From the NCBI RefSeq assembly GCF_021730395.1, contig NC_069367.1:14134501-14198500 (forward strand): a DNA stretch of 64,000 nt, written 5' to 3'. The translations under genes and the position numbers were made by a program. Numbering within the stretch: position 1 is the stretch's first letter; each line of letters opens with the position of its first letter. The notes under the pieces are model-generated. The model did no database searches. It saw only the letters and a program-made list of their open reading frames with translations, and was not told the DNA's origin. The stretch is from Mercenaria mercenaria. Lineage: Eukaryota > Mollusca > Bivalvia > Venerida > Veneridae. This document shows, piece after piece, positions 24,550 through 39,500 of the stretch.

Positions 24550-27500
24550 ATGAAACCAGTTTTGACCTTTCAAGTTATTTTGTTGTCCTTAATTTGTTGT
24601 TTTGATTCAAGCGGAGGAACAACCCATGGCAGTAAGTTGATTTTCTACCGTTTTCTAGCGTAAGTTTAATCCTTGTGTTAGGCTATTTGAATTAATTAAA
24701 TTTGGTGTTAAATATTTTATAAGCTTGTATTTAGGTTACTAGGTGTTGAATGTGGGGACAAAAGCCAAGAAAAAAATAAATCCGCCATACGAGAAGATAA
24801 ACCAGAGAGTTACTCCAAATATCAATGATAATCATATTCTTGCCGTGTGCTTTTCTGATAGACAGAAAACATTTATAGCCATTTCTATTCGTTGATTCAT
24901 CATCATCTTCAGTAATCCGCCTCACTCTTGAAGAGTATACTCACGATTTGGCTGTTTTGGGGGCTTGCCCGTAAATCAGATACTGATAAAATATATAATA
25001 TACAAAAGAGGGCAATTCGTGTAATAACAAAAAATCGTATCGCAGGTAGCGTGTTTAAAAATCTGAATCTGCTCACTTTTGAAAACAGATGCAATTACCA
25101 CAGGTTTTTAAATGTGACCATAACCTTGTACCAAAATATATGTCTGAATTATTATCTTTTGCTCATAACGATAGATATAATCTTCGTTCCTCGACTCGTA
25201 AAGATCTTTCTTTGTTAAAGCCCCGAACAAACTACTTGAAACAAACATTCTCATACAAAGCCACACATTTATGGAATTGCATTCCATCAAACATCAAACT
25301 TCAAGATAATCTGTTAACGTTTAAACGAAAAATTAAGGATTATTTTTTACAAGAACAACGTTACTAATACTGAGATTTTTTTTTTATTTATTCATTTTTT
25401 TTCTCAAATCTTCATCAATTATCATGCATTTTATGTCGTATAGGGTAGCTTTTAAACTTTATGATATTGATGAATGAATGTACGTGTATGCAAAATGAAT
25501 TACACTGATTTATTATCCTGGTAAAATCACTTCAAACCGAGTTTGTTTTTAAAGTGTGTTTGTCGTTAAAATTTTGCTACTGATACTCTTATTGTTGTAG
25601 ATACTGTGTTTTAACATTTATGTAGAAGGCCATATTGGAAATAAGTTGTATGTATACTATGTACTCTTAATATGTCACCTTCTTAAAATAAAGTTATTAT
25701 TATTATTATTTATTATTATAGACATTTTCGAAAAAAAAAACTTACTCCTATTTCAGTATTTGTTTTAGATCTGTATGAAGCGTTCAAAAACAATAAGCAT
25801 AATTATACTATAGATGACTATTATATTAGCTGAACATTAAATAGGGAAATTAACCATCACAGGTAGATCTGCATAGGCTATTATATTCCTGAAATACGTG
25901 TAGAGTCTAATAAAATTTAATGAGACATATTACAAAATGAATTTCAAAAAAAGAGGAAAAATGTAAGACTGTGAATAAAATTTCGCCCATAAAAATTTCG
26001 AAACAGGTAACACATTTTAGGACTGTGAATAAAAATTTCGCTTACGGAAATTTCAGGTAAGACATTTTCATCCTTTAAAAGAAATGTTGTTGCTTTTACG
26101 CCAACTGAGATCCATAAACTCATTAAGGCAAACGTCTCAATTTTAGTTTAAAATGGAGAATATAATACAAAAGAATGTATTATTACCACCCAACTGAAGT
26201 AGTACGGCGCATTCCTTCGTTCTTAAGAAGTAAAGCGGCAAAAATTTTCTTGGCACAAAACCAAATGAAATCGATTTGCTGGTTGACTAATCTGTTAGAT
26301 AGATAGATAACATTTTTTTTTCCTTTGTATTTAAAGTGGCATTATGCGCATCTTACTGCACATAGTGTGTTTTTTGGTGAATGTTTTATAGAGCTGTGCA
26401 TTTAAATTTGTTAAATTAACGATACTGCCGCATAAGTATTTGAAACTGATGCTTTAGAAATAAAGAATTAAAAAAAAAATTTGGACTAAAAAAATAATTT
26501 ATCTTTTCTTCAATCTTCTACGCATTGATCTCCCTTAGCTATAGGTAGAGATTTCTGAAATTGAAGGGAAGCAACTACTGCGTGCAGTTCGACTTTTCTT
26601 AAAAAGACTGCCCCAATCAAAATAAGAAAAGTCATATTTGGAAAGTTATTATTTCATCCTGGTAACAGGAAAAGTTTGGTATATTGGGTTAAAAGCTATA
26701 ATTTCCTCCATAGTTTTTACACACACATCAATTTCAGCTGGATTTTTACTTGAAAAATGTCCATCATTCCACTTTAAAGAGATGTATGCTGAACAAGAAT
26801 TATTAGATAAGATGTCCAAAATAGTATACACGAATCACTACAGTCGTTTTTTTTTTTTGATTGCGAAATCATAAATCTTACAATGTAATATTATCTGGAT
26901 TTCTGTACAAAATTATTAAGTTAAAAGACGAAGCATCTGTAAGAAATTTTAGTCGTGTAATTAAGATTTTCTGTTTTAGTAGACAATAAATACATTTTCA
27001 AATGATACCAAAATCATATGAGCTTATCAGGCATCAATATTTGATATATTTTGATAGCACTGTTGTATTTTGACTAGCTACTAGACTATAATATATATTT
27101 TCGAATTTTTATTTTTAGAATTGTAAACACAGCGAGTCAATATCCTAGGTCCAGTATGATAATATTAAATCAGTTCTCTATGAAAATCTGTAAATCAGAC
27201 TGGAATTTGTCATTATAACATTGATAAAAAGTCGTATTTCTTTTAATTTTATGACAAATTCTTTATTATTAGTCTAGTCTATACTGAACTAGCTTTTTTT
27301 ATTCACCGGATACCTTAAACTGAGTTTTTGACATTTACATTTCAGCAAGTTGTGATGGATATTTCAAAAAAAGCAAAATACAAATAAATGGAGATAATTT
27401 GGGTTACTGTTGGTGGTTCCTTAACTACGACTTTAACGCAAAACGAGCCAGTGACCAATGCAGAGGTTTTCGTGCTAGACAAACTGCAGTAACTACCCCA

Positions 27501-30500
27501 GGAAAAGCAAGAAAACTTTCTATTTTTATCAAAGGTAAAGGTTTTTTAATTACAAAGAATAGTTCGGCCTTGTGACCTATCAAACCTTTCCTATGATAAA
27601 AAAACTCTAGTGTCCTTACCGCCTGTCCCTAATGTATTTTGTATAGAGGAAAAGTCTTAAATTATAGCCAAAGATGCTATTAATAAATCTATTATGTTTC
27701 TACATAATTACATGTATATTGATAGTTTAGTAAGAGTCGGTGCAGATCACGATAACTCTTACTTCTAAGCAGTTATAGATTACCTCCCTTTTTCCTAATT
27801 GATAAATTTTAGGCAATCAGTTTGAGTTTTGACCGGCAAGTCATTCCATAAGAGTATTCATTTAGAGAAAAAATATCAGCAGTATCTTCTCTTTCTTATA
27901 TGTACATTATCTTCCATCACTTTAAGCTCTCTTGACAGCTTTAATGAAACTTCTGATTTCTTGATGTTTTTTCTCAGATAACATTCAGTTGTATGCGAGT
28001 GGAAAGAAAGGAACAAGGCATAAAAATACCTTCAAAAACGGTTGGCCAACTGGTGAGGTCTGGGTCTCTGATATAAACAACGGGCGTTGGAAATCTACCC
28101 AAAGAGCAGTGACTGACGACTCGACCAAAGAATCAGTTAAGAAGCATGGGCATCAGTGCGTGGTATTTAGTCACCGAAAGTCATCATGGCGTTATGCGAG
28201 TTGTTCCGAGAAACATCCGACAATCTGCGAGGATACACGTCAAACGTATCCCGATGACGTAGGCGCAGGTAGAATTCAGGACCAAGCGTCCGAGATCATT
28301 ATTCTTTGGCGACACAAGACGTCATATCACTGAATTTGATGAAAATAAAACTAGTTTAAATTCAGTAGAAAAGAATATGTTAAAAGACCATATTACTTCT
28401 TAAACACACTGACCGTATTAAATTATGTCCACAAGTTTCGGCCCGGGAATACATAGGATTGAGCTTTTCCTTCTGTCCGTCCGTCCGGTCGTCCTTTTGT
28501 GTCCGATCCATAACGCTGTTATTCCCTGCACAAACGTTCCCCATAATGAGACAACGTGTAATGTGCAAAACCCGGACCCCTATCTAAACGGTCAAGGTCA
28601 CACTTGGAGGTCAAAAGGTCTTTATTCCTGTCAAGGTTGTAACTCGACAATCCATAAAGTGATTTCAAAATCACTTGGCAATATATTTCCAAAAATAAAA
28701 CGATGTGTCATGCACACTTTCAGACCCCCTGCACACTTGGCGGTCAAAGGTTTACACGACATGAACAGGGTCTGTTTTCGTTTCCGATCCAGAACTCTGC
28801 GATCCATTAAGGGATGAAAATATTACTTGGCATAAATGTTCCACAGAAGCAGACGACGTGACATCCACAAAACAAAGACCTCTATCTCAAAGGTCACGTT
28901 CACGCTTGGCGGTCAATGGTCAACAGTGTTTTTTTCTGTCAGGGCCATAACTCTGTCATCCATTTAGGGATTATAATATTACTCTTGGCATAAATGTAAT
29001 GAGAAAACATATCTTTGACAATACCCATATTTCTAGCTCAGAGTTCAAGGTCACTGAGGAGGACGGAGTTCAATAGGGTATCTTCCTGTGCGGTCCCTAA
29101 CTCTGTCAGTCATCAAGGGATTTTAATATTATCTAACACAAATGTTTCACATAATATGACAATGTGTAATGCATAAAACTCAGATTCTTAACTCCAAGAT
29201 GAAGGTCAGTTTTGGAGCTCAAATTCAGAATGTTTTTCCCCTGTCCAGTCTTTGACCCTGCCAATCATCAAGAGATTTTAATATTTATAGCACAGATGTT
29301 TCCCATAATATGAGAATTTGTCATGCACAAACAAAGGTCATTAACTCCAAAGTCAAGGTAGCACTTGGAGGTCAAATGTCAGTAGGGCTTTTCCCCTGTC
29401 CAGTCCATTACTTTGTTATCATTAATTTAAAGGGAATTTTAATAAACTCAGCACAAATGTTCTCTTTAATGAGACGACTTGTCATGTGCAATACCTCAGA
29501 GGCCTGGCTCAAAGGTCAAGGTCACACTTTAAGGTCAAAGGTCAGCATTGATCTTTCCCTGTTCAATCAATAAGTTATTTTAAGCTCATGTGTAACATGG
29601 ACCCAATTAGGAATTTGGTTGGTGTATTCTTCTTTAATATGATGATTTCTTACATTTTTCTCATTTCTTCCCACCAATTCAAAATTATTATAAAATTATC
29701 AAATTTTAAGGTATTAGGCCCATAATAGAGTACCTTCTTTTTGAAGAGTATTCAATTCCTACCATAAACCTACTTTGACTGCAATTTTCAGGGGGGCGTA
29801 GGTTCAAACCCCACTGGGACCAAATTTTTTTCCCCTTCTTTTCTTTTTTTTTCTAGTAAGTTTTCACTTCTTTCAAGACTTGTTATTGATTTATTGTATA
29901 AAAGTGGGGAAAAATCATTTGATAAATGATTTCTTGCTGTTCAAAGTGAATTTACCTCTGAAACAGAAGGGTTTGAGTTAGACATCTTTAAAAATACTGA
30001 GTTACATATGGTAAAAGTTCTTTATTTTGCCTTCAATCTTTAGATTACACATTGTGAAAGAAATGTAGGTAGGTTTTAATTCTGCCCCAAGGTTATTTTT
30101 GAATGAAGTGAGCAAAATTCAGAACAGACCCACAGCATTCGACCTTAATTTTTCAATGTTGGAGTTAGAATTCTGTCGCATTAAACCCGTTTACTTGAGG
30201 CACCCTAGAAAAAATGATATTGACGGTTTTATCTTAAGTTTTATAATTGTTTACCAATAGTTTGATGTTTCTTTCACAAAAAACAATGGTATAATGAATT
30301 CTCTGTAAATATTTTAGATAAAGGTCATCACTTTGAAATTTGTCGCCACTTGAGCTTGAGGAAATACCATAAATTACACAAAATTTTAAAAAACGGCACG
30401 GTAAAAGTTTTTAAAAATTTGCAACACAATGTAAAGCATGGTCAACTGTAAGAATATATCAAGCAAATGCCATTTTTTAAACATTACTATTAGGGGCCTA

Positions 30501-33500
30501 ATACCTTAATTCAAACGCAGTGTGTGTATTGTACAACATTGTATGTATGTATGTATGTATGTATGTATGTTTGTTTGTTTGTTTTGGGTTTAACGCCATT
30601 TTTCAACAGTTTTTCAGTTATGTAACGACGGACAGTTAACCTAACTAGTGTTCCTGGATTCTGTTCCAGTACAAACATATCTCCGCAATTAACTGCCAAC
30701 TTCCCCACGATCGAACTCACGACCCCGAAGTCCGCAGATCTGTGCTCTTCCTAATGAGTTATCAACTGCAGCTAAGATATTTAAGTCACATTACATTAGG
30801 TAACTTTATATTACCTGGCAATATTTCATTCAGTTGTTTCACACAGTGATCTTAGTTTCCTTTTGCCTCATAACAGGATATTAATTAGTGTAAATGTATG
30901 ATTATGCTAACGTAGAAATCTAAATGGTCAGTAAAGTAAATGTATTAACTTGAAAAAGCATGCACCTTGAAATGTGTGAAAATATTTTCTTATTTTGTTT
31001 CTCTGTAGATGACTGGACTACTCCGTCTGTAACACTTCCGCCCACACGCCCCCATCCAAAGGGATTGAAACGTAAGTATAACTGTAACATTATAACTCCC
31101 GCCCATTGGCCCCCATCCAAAGGGATTAAAATAAAACTTCCGTCCACACTCACCCACCTACAGGTTAGTGACTACCAACTGTTTCCCAATAAACTTACAT
31201 TATAGCATTATGGCTTATACGGCCTTCCATAAATCGAAACATTTTTTTCAAGGACTATCTTAGTAATTATCGGACGAAAAACATATGGATAGTGATACTT
31301 TATTTAAGTAATTTTCGTGTGAATGAGAAGGCCCCCTGTTTACATCGTTGGCATGGCGGGAGAAATTCGTTTGATAGAACTTTTTTTCAATACACATAAA
31401 ATGTAGATTTTTTTTCTTCAAAATGTATTATAAGATACTGTAAATGCAGTCAAAAAATCACTTCTTGGGTTTGTTTACATGACTGACCAATCAGAACGCA
31501 CAGACGTTACTTTATTCTCAGGTATACACTTACCTCATTCCCAGTATTTTCAGCTCAACTGACCCAAAGGCTCAGAGTGAGCTATTGTGATTGCTCAGCG
31601 TCCGGCGTCCGTCCTTTAAACAACATCTCCTCCTAAACCACCAAGCCAATTTTGATGAAACTTCCCAGGGATGATCCTTGGATGGTCTTCTTTAAAATGT
31701 GTTCAAAGAACTGAATTCTGTACAGAATTCTGGTTGCCATGGCAACCGAAAGGAAAAACTTTAAAACTTTCAAAACCACAGGGCCTAGTGCTTTGATATT
31801 TGGTATGTAGCATCATCTAGTGGGCCTCTACGAAGAGTGTTCAAATTATCCCCCTAGGGTCAAATATGGTCACATAGTTTACATAGACTTACATAGGGAA
31901 AACTTTGAAAATCTTCTTGTCCAAAACCATAAGGCTTTGATATTTAGTATGTAGCATCATCTAGTTGGCCTCTACCAAGATTGTTCAAACTATTCCCCTG
32001 GGGTGAATATAAGATTCTTTCACTAGTTGTAGGTGCAGATGGGAATTTCCGGCCTCGAGGGTAACTGTTTAGGCGGTAACGAGGTTCCTACCGAGTTACC
32101 GCCTAAACAGTTACCCGAGAGCCGAAAATTCCCATCTGCACCTATAACCAGTGACATAATCTTTTTCTTGTATACCGATATCAAGATATAATAATAAAAA
32201 TTAAGTCAGTCGAACGTCTTTCTTTTTAGAACTATTTCTTATAGCAGCGTATTTAAACAAAGCGCGGGAAACCAACGTCCGTAAACAGGAAAGACGTCAT
32301 GACGTTTCAAAGACAAATAACAATGTTTAGTTCCGGTTTTGTTTTATCAGTTGCAGCGTAACGTTATGAATTTTTGATAAAATAACGTGTTTTGAATCGA
32401 GAAATATACTATCAGGAACAAAGAGGAACTGTCAAGGTATTGGATTTTTATTCCGTTTTTCGAAATAAAATATAAATAACTACATAAATCTTCTAAATAT
32501 ATATAGTTCGTAATACGTCATTTAAAGCACGAGAGTCATCTTACACCCCGGGGTGTAAGATGGATTTTTCCAGCACCGATAAAAATACCGGAAATCCCCG
32601 TCTGGTTTGCAAGAAAAGAGGCCCTGCCACGGGGTTCCCTAGTTTTGCATGGAGATATATAGAAAAAAAACACTTTAAAATTCTTCTTGCCCTAAACTGC
32701 AAGGCCTATGCTTTTGATATTTGATATGTGGCATTGTCTAGTGGTTTACTACCAAACTTGTTCAAATTATGCCCCTGGGGTGATAGAGGTCCTGCCCTGG
32801 GGGTCCAAAGTTTTACATAGACTTTCACAGGAAAAAACTTTAAAAATCTTCTTGTCTGAAAGTTCAAGACCTTTGCCTTTGATATTTTGTATGTATCATT
32901 ACCTAGTTGATGTCTAACAAGATTATTCAAATTATGCCCCTGGGGTGAAAAGAGGCCAAGCCCCAGGGGTGACTTGATATATGAGTTATAAAGGAAAAAA
33001 TACTTCAAAACTTATCAGATCATATTTCCTAGCCTGTTGAATTATATTTACCCGATGAACACAAGTGATAAAGGTCACCCGGCCTTGACCTACTGACCAA
33101 CTTTCTTGTTTTTTTAGCTCACATGTCACAAAGTGACAAGGTGAGCTTTTGTCGTGCGTAAACTTTTGCTTGTGACCACTGTAGAGGTCACATTTTTCAT
33201 GGGATCTTTATGAAAGTTGGTCTGAATGTTCATCTTGATAATATCTAGGTCAAGTTCGAAACTGGGTTAGGCGTGCGGTCCAAAACTATGTCAGTAGGTC
33301 TAAAAATAGAAAACCTTGTGACCTCTCTAAAGGCAATACTTTTCAATGGATCTTCATGAAAGTTAGTCAGAATGTTTACCTTGATATTATCTAGGTCAAG
33401 TTTGAAACCGGGTCACGTGCGGTCAAAAACTAGGTCAGTAGGTCAAATAATTAAAAAAACCTTGTGACCTCTTTAGAGGCCATATTTTTCATGTGATATG

Positions 33501-36500
33501 TATGAAAGTTGGTCAGAATGTTTACCTTGATATTATCTAGGTTAAGTTTGAAACTGGGTCAACTGCGATCAAAAACTAGGTCAGTAGATTTTAAAATAGA
33601 AAAACCTTGTGACCTCTCTAAAGGCCATACTTTTCAATGGTTCTTCATGAAAATTGGTCAGAATGTTCAACTTGATGATATCTAGATCAAATTGGAAACT
33701 GGGTTATGAGCCATTAAAAACTAGGTCAGTAGGTCAAATAATAAAAAAAACCTTGTGACCTCTCTAGAGGTCATATTTTTTAAGGGATCTTCATGAAAAT
33801 TGGTCTGAATGTTTATCTTGATGATATCTAGATCAAATTTGAAACTGGGTCAACTGCGGTCAAAAACTAGGTCAGTAGGTCTAACAATAGAAAAACCTTT
33901 TGACCTCTCTAGAGGCCATATTTTTCAATGGATTTTCATGAAAAATTAGTCTGAATGTTCACCTTAATGATATCTAGATAAAGTTCGAAACTGGATCACG
34001 TGCGGTCAAAAACTAGGTCATTAGGTCAAATAATAGAAAAACCTTGTGACCTCTCTAGAGGCCATATTTTTCATGAGATCTTCATGAAAATTGGTGAGAA
34101 TGTTCACCTTGATGATATCTAGGTCAAGTTCAAATCTGAGTTACGTGCTTTTAAAAACTAGGTCATTAGGTCAAATAACAGAAAAACGTTATGACCTCTC
34201 TAGAGGCCATATTTTACACTGGATCTTCATGAAAAATGGTCAGAATTTTTATCTTGATGATATCTAGGTCAAGTTCAAAACTGGGTCACATGAGCTCAAA
34301 AACTAGGTCACTATGTCAAATAATAGAAGAAAAACGACGTCATACTCAGTTCAAAACTGGGTCACATGGGGACAGGTGAGCGATTCAGGACCATCATGGT
34401 CCTCTTGTTTTAAGATACAACCTTGAAATTTGGATGACATGTATTGTTTTGCACACTAATCTTAAAACTGACTTTCAGTGAGCATAAATATGACCTACTG
34501 ACCTACTTTCTTGTTTTTGAAGCTTTAGCAAAGAAATTTGGTCAAGCAATCAACTTAACACAGGTGAGCGATATAGGGCCATCATGGTCCTCTTGTTTTT
34601 TTTTAAGTTCCCTGTACTTTTTTGAATTGGTGGTCTCTGAATTAAAGTGATTGAAACGTATTACTGAAACGCTTCCGGCCGGAGTTGGTCCGGTGTAATT
34701 TCTCCTTTGCTGTATAGCAAAACAAGCATTTTTTGACATGAACTGTGAATTTGACAACAAATTACAGCAATGACAGCTCTGTATATCTAACAATTAACAC
34801 TGTCCAAGATATTTTGTTTACAGTCGCGCTTTTCTTTTCAATTGAAAATTGTGACGTTAGCAAAAGGAAAGCCGCCAAAGTTACGGCAACGCTGCTTAGT
34901 GATAACAGGCCATCCGCGTATAGTCAGGGAGAACGTTCCGTCTAGATGACGGAATTGCCGAGGAGCTATTTTTAATGTTTAATGCACAACAAAATATGTG
35001 CAATTTATTACAAATGCTTACAAATGGAAAGGAAATACGATATAAAGATAAGAAATGACTTTTTCGGAGTTCATGCAAAATGAACGACAGAATAGGATCA
35101 GCAAATTAAATATGAAATGCTAGCGCTATTCATGGATTTGACGATCCTATTCTCAAGTTAAACAAGAAAAAACTGTTATAAACAATAAACGTTTATGCAA
35201 TCTTCAATGTTTACAATCACTGTCCACATGTTCACACACATCTGACAAGACCATCTGGTACGGAGCAGTTTTCTAACAGAAATGTCGTCCTGCTTAAAAC
35301 AGACAACACATCTGTTTAAGGCACCAGAAATGACACAACATTTACACAATGTCAATAAATACATTTAAAATGCAAGCAAAAAAAGAGAGGACTTCAAATT
35401 GGAGACTTTACAATTTCATAGAACTACTTCCTAGGAATACAACGACCCGGAAGTACTTCAATACCGGGGTGAAGATCTTAAACAGTGTTAATCAGTGTTA
35501 AGCAAGGAGAAAATTGTAAATTTAGTAAAGCAAAAATTTGACAGCTTCCACACTATCGATTTGAGAGTGGTCAGTCGGGTCTTGGTCTTGTAATATAAAT
35601 TCTGTCGATACTCAATAATACATGTACTCGTAGGGTAAACATTCACTCAAAATATCTTTAATTTATTATTTATCTTATCTGCTTTCTCAACCAAAGAATA
35701 GATTGAAAATGAAAAAAAAAAACTAAGAGAGTCTGAAAAACGGACTTTTGGCTTGGTCCGGATAGGATCCGGTTTTCAGTTTTTACCGTATATTGCATAA
35801 GGGTATACTTAACAAATAATCAAGGCCTTCGAGTTGTTTATCGTCTGATTTACCACGGTTCAGAGTTCGGATGCGTAGGAATTGAACAACGAGGGCGTTG
35901 TATGTGCATGTAAAGATGACATAATTGTACATTTTTATCTTACCTTTTTATAACTTTTGGCTTTTAACATCACACGAAAACCGTATAATTTCCCTATACG
36001 ACTGTTAGATCCATATTAGACTTTTACAAGAGTTACTTCACTTGTTGCTGTAGGAAGGAGTTACACATCGAGAGTTGATACGAAAGAGATGTGAGGGCAT
36101 TTAGATAAACAAGAACATAGTCTTATTTCGTATTCACACATGGACACGTATCAACGCCAGAACAAAAAAAAAGATAAAATGATCACATATATCGAAAGAG
36201 AACAGTTAATTCTATAGCTGCGATTTTTCAACTTTCAATATTGTATAGATATGAATTGTACTATGTATTATCTATAATATGATAATTATAATATATAAGG
36301 TAACGACATTTTTTCCTCCAGTGACCTGTCCTAAAGGATATGACGAATTTATGAAGCACTGCTTTTATATCGGTAAAAAAAGAGAGTCGCTAGCTGATGC
36401 AGCCAAGACATGTTACAAGACCGGGGGTAATCAGGTCTGGATCTCCGAGTCAGCAAAGTATGCTCTTGTACAAAGATATGTTCAAGGTTAGTTAACTTTT

Positions 36501-39500
36501 TTCCTTTTAATTACTCTTAATAGAATTTCTAGAGATTAATGCAACTAGATCTAATTCCTATTCTTTGCGTACCTTCGGTATTAGATCTACTTACAGTGTT
36601 CTTTAATTAACAAATAATCAAGGCCTTCGAGTGGTTTGTTGTCCAATTTATCATGGTTCAGAGTTCAGATGCGCAGGAATGAAACCGAGAGGGGACAGCG
36701 ACAGACAAAAATTATCACGCTGCCCTAAAACATCTTATTATTTGGACTAATCGAAACGCTGAACTGAGGTATATCAGAAGATAAACTACAAGAATGCCTG
36801 GCTTATTTTCATTCTTACATGTTCACTGAAATATCATGAGAAAAATCAATACATCAAGTCACGTTACTGGGCTAAAAAGATTTATCTACATGAATAACAT
36901 GTAAAAAAAAAAAAGGAATCAATATGTTTAGTACATTATCCTTGTAAACATCACGTGTTTAACACGATTCTCGAGGGACGTGACGTGAAAGAACTAAAAG
37001 AAAAATAGCATTATTTTTTTCAAAGCGTGTAGTAACTTTTGTCAAAATTTGTTAGTCAGTACATCATAGGATTGGCAGAAGGTCAAAGTCTGAATTTATT
37101 TTAAGCCATTGGCATCTGAAAGACAAACAGCGGTGCATATATGACTTTTAGTGTGATCTTACCCCATTTGCGTATGTCGAATTTATAAAGTGAATTTGTG
37201 GTCTGTGATCTGTACCCAACTCTGAGTTAGTGGCAGTGGCAGTGGCATCTCCCTTTTATGTGATAAAATATTGTCAGTTTTAAAAAAATACATAATTAGT
37301 TCTTAAATGAAAATTTATGAATATGTCAAACTGAATTGTGGTATTATTTCATATGTTAGCAGAAGTATTTTGGCACTGTTTCATATTTTACTTGAGTTTT
37401 AAAATAGCACTATTTCCTATACTTCATGAATTTTGGCATTATTTCACATGTTACGGACAATGGTAATATTGGTTGGGCTAAAATGTTTCTTTGGTTTTCA
37501 TGGTTCACCATCAGAACAATTAGAGATATGGTTGCCACGACCCAGAAAAAAATGCTGTACATTGTATCTGTATTGTATATTTCAGCGAACAAAAAGAAAT
37601 TTCCTCCCCCTTTTTATAGTGCCTGGCTGGGACGTCTTGAAGGAAATGGTTATATCATCAAATGGAAAGGTCCCGGGACTAACGCCAGATACATCATCAA
37701 CAAATATCATTTGTCTGGGTTAAAGCAGTTAAAGGAAGGTATCCTACCGAACTTATATATTACCTCCGGGGGAAGAGTTAGTAGATGTGGAAACAGTTGT
37801 CAACCAACAGCAGCTTTTTGCGAATCAACTCGTATAATATCCAGAAGTCATAACCACCGCATGACTATGCCACCGTTCCCAACTAAGCCAACGAAAATGA
37901 AAACAATTTATAAAAAAACAGAGCCAACGAAATCAAAGCCTATCCATAGAAAATATAAAAGTGAAAAACCAAAACCAACGAAATCAAAGCCGATTCATAG
38001 AAAATATAAAAGTGAAAAACCAGAGCTAACGAAATCAAAGACTATTCATAGAAAATATAAAAGTGAAAAACCAGAGCCAACGAAATCGAAGCCTATTCAT
38101 AGAAAATATAAAAGTGAAAAACCAGAGCCAACGAAATCGAAGCCGATTCATAGAAAATATAAAAGTGAAAAACCAGAGCTAACGAAATCAAAGACTATTC
38201 ATAGAAAATATAAAAGTGAAAAACCAAAACCAACGAAATCAAAGACTATTCATAGAAAATATAAAAGTGAAAAACCAGAGCTAACGAAATCAAAGACTAT
38301 TCATAGAAAATATAAAAGTGAAAAACCAAAACCAACGAAATCAAAGCCTATCCGTAGAAAATATAAAAGTGAAAAACCAAAACCAACGAAATCAAAGCCG
38401 ATTCATAGAAAATATAAAAGTGAAAAACCAGAGCTAACGAAATCAAAGACTATTCATAGAAAATATAAAAGTGAAAAACCAGAGCCAACGAAATCGAAGC
38501 CTATTCATAGAAAATATAAAAGTGAAAAACCAGAGCCAACGAAATCGAAGCCGATTCATAGAAAATATAAAAGTGAAGAAACAGAGCCAACGAAATCAAA
38601 GCCGATTCATAGAAAACATTATAGTGAAAAAACAAAGCCAAGGAAATCAAAACCGATTATTAGCGAAAAGCTTGAGCAAGAGGAACTAATCAATAAAAAG
38701 CATAATCGTATAAATCAAAAGCCAACGAAATTGGAACAAGCATACAGAACGGATCCACCCGAAATGACTCTACCAGCGGCATCAAAACCAGCTGACGTAC
38801 AAGAGCAGTTTGATTATAATGCTAAGAACAAAGAAGAGAACAATGTTCCGCAGGACAGCAAAGGAGCTCTACAAATTCGTAAAGAGTATCCAGAGGAAAC
38901 CGAGATAGAAGCAAATACGCAAGATGAATTGAACACTATGAGCAGGTAATTGTACTTTTTATGAAGATTTTGGACTTAGACTCAGTTTAAAGAGTTTGTC
39001 TTTATTTATAAAAAGTAAAATTGCAAAAAGATTTAGTACAGATAATTACAAAATATTTATACCTTCTCTATAGATTCTGTAGAGATCTAAAGAGTTAAAA
39101 TGTTAATTCTAACATAGCTCGATCTGATTGCCAGTTTGAAAGTCTGAAAGTCTGATTGAAAATTTGAAAGAAGAATGTCAAGCTGTATGTACCTAAGACT
39201 TGAATACTTTTTTTGTGCGTTTATATGGATATATACTATATAAGGACATTTTGCAAGTCCATGAATTATTTGCAAGAAGCCTCAATGTCGGTTTATACCT
39301 AGTAAATAATAACTATACAAACGCACAAAAAATCATTCAATTCTTATATTTACATTTATATTAGTGAGCTTGATACAGAATAAAGTGATTTGCTTTCCAC
39401 GAGTCGAAATAATTGTCAGGATATCGATCTTTTCAACATCTACAAATATAACAGCCAATTGCAAATCAGCTTCAGATGAACATACAATTCCTGACTTTTT

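Noticed and set aside
26638-26874. 78-codon open frame
   Set aside because: It lies within and just past the intact MITE copy at 26335-26773 and has no homologue-like features.
29795-29840. tRNA gene or RNA polymerase III unit with a T-run terminator
   Set aside because: Only a box-B-like 3' half is visible; no box A or matching stem lies upstream. It is inside a MITE.
37426-37585. N-terminal extension of the large open frame before exon 6
   Set aside because: TATATTTCAG at 37576-37585 is a strong acceptor, the phase agrees with the donor of exon 5, and the CTLD reads continuously only when spliced. The upstream codons look like intron.
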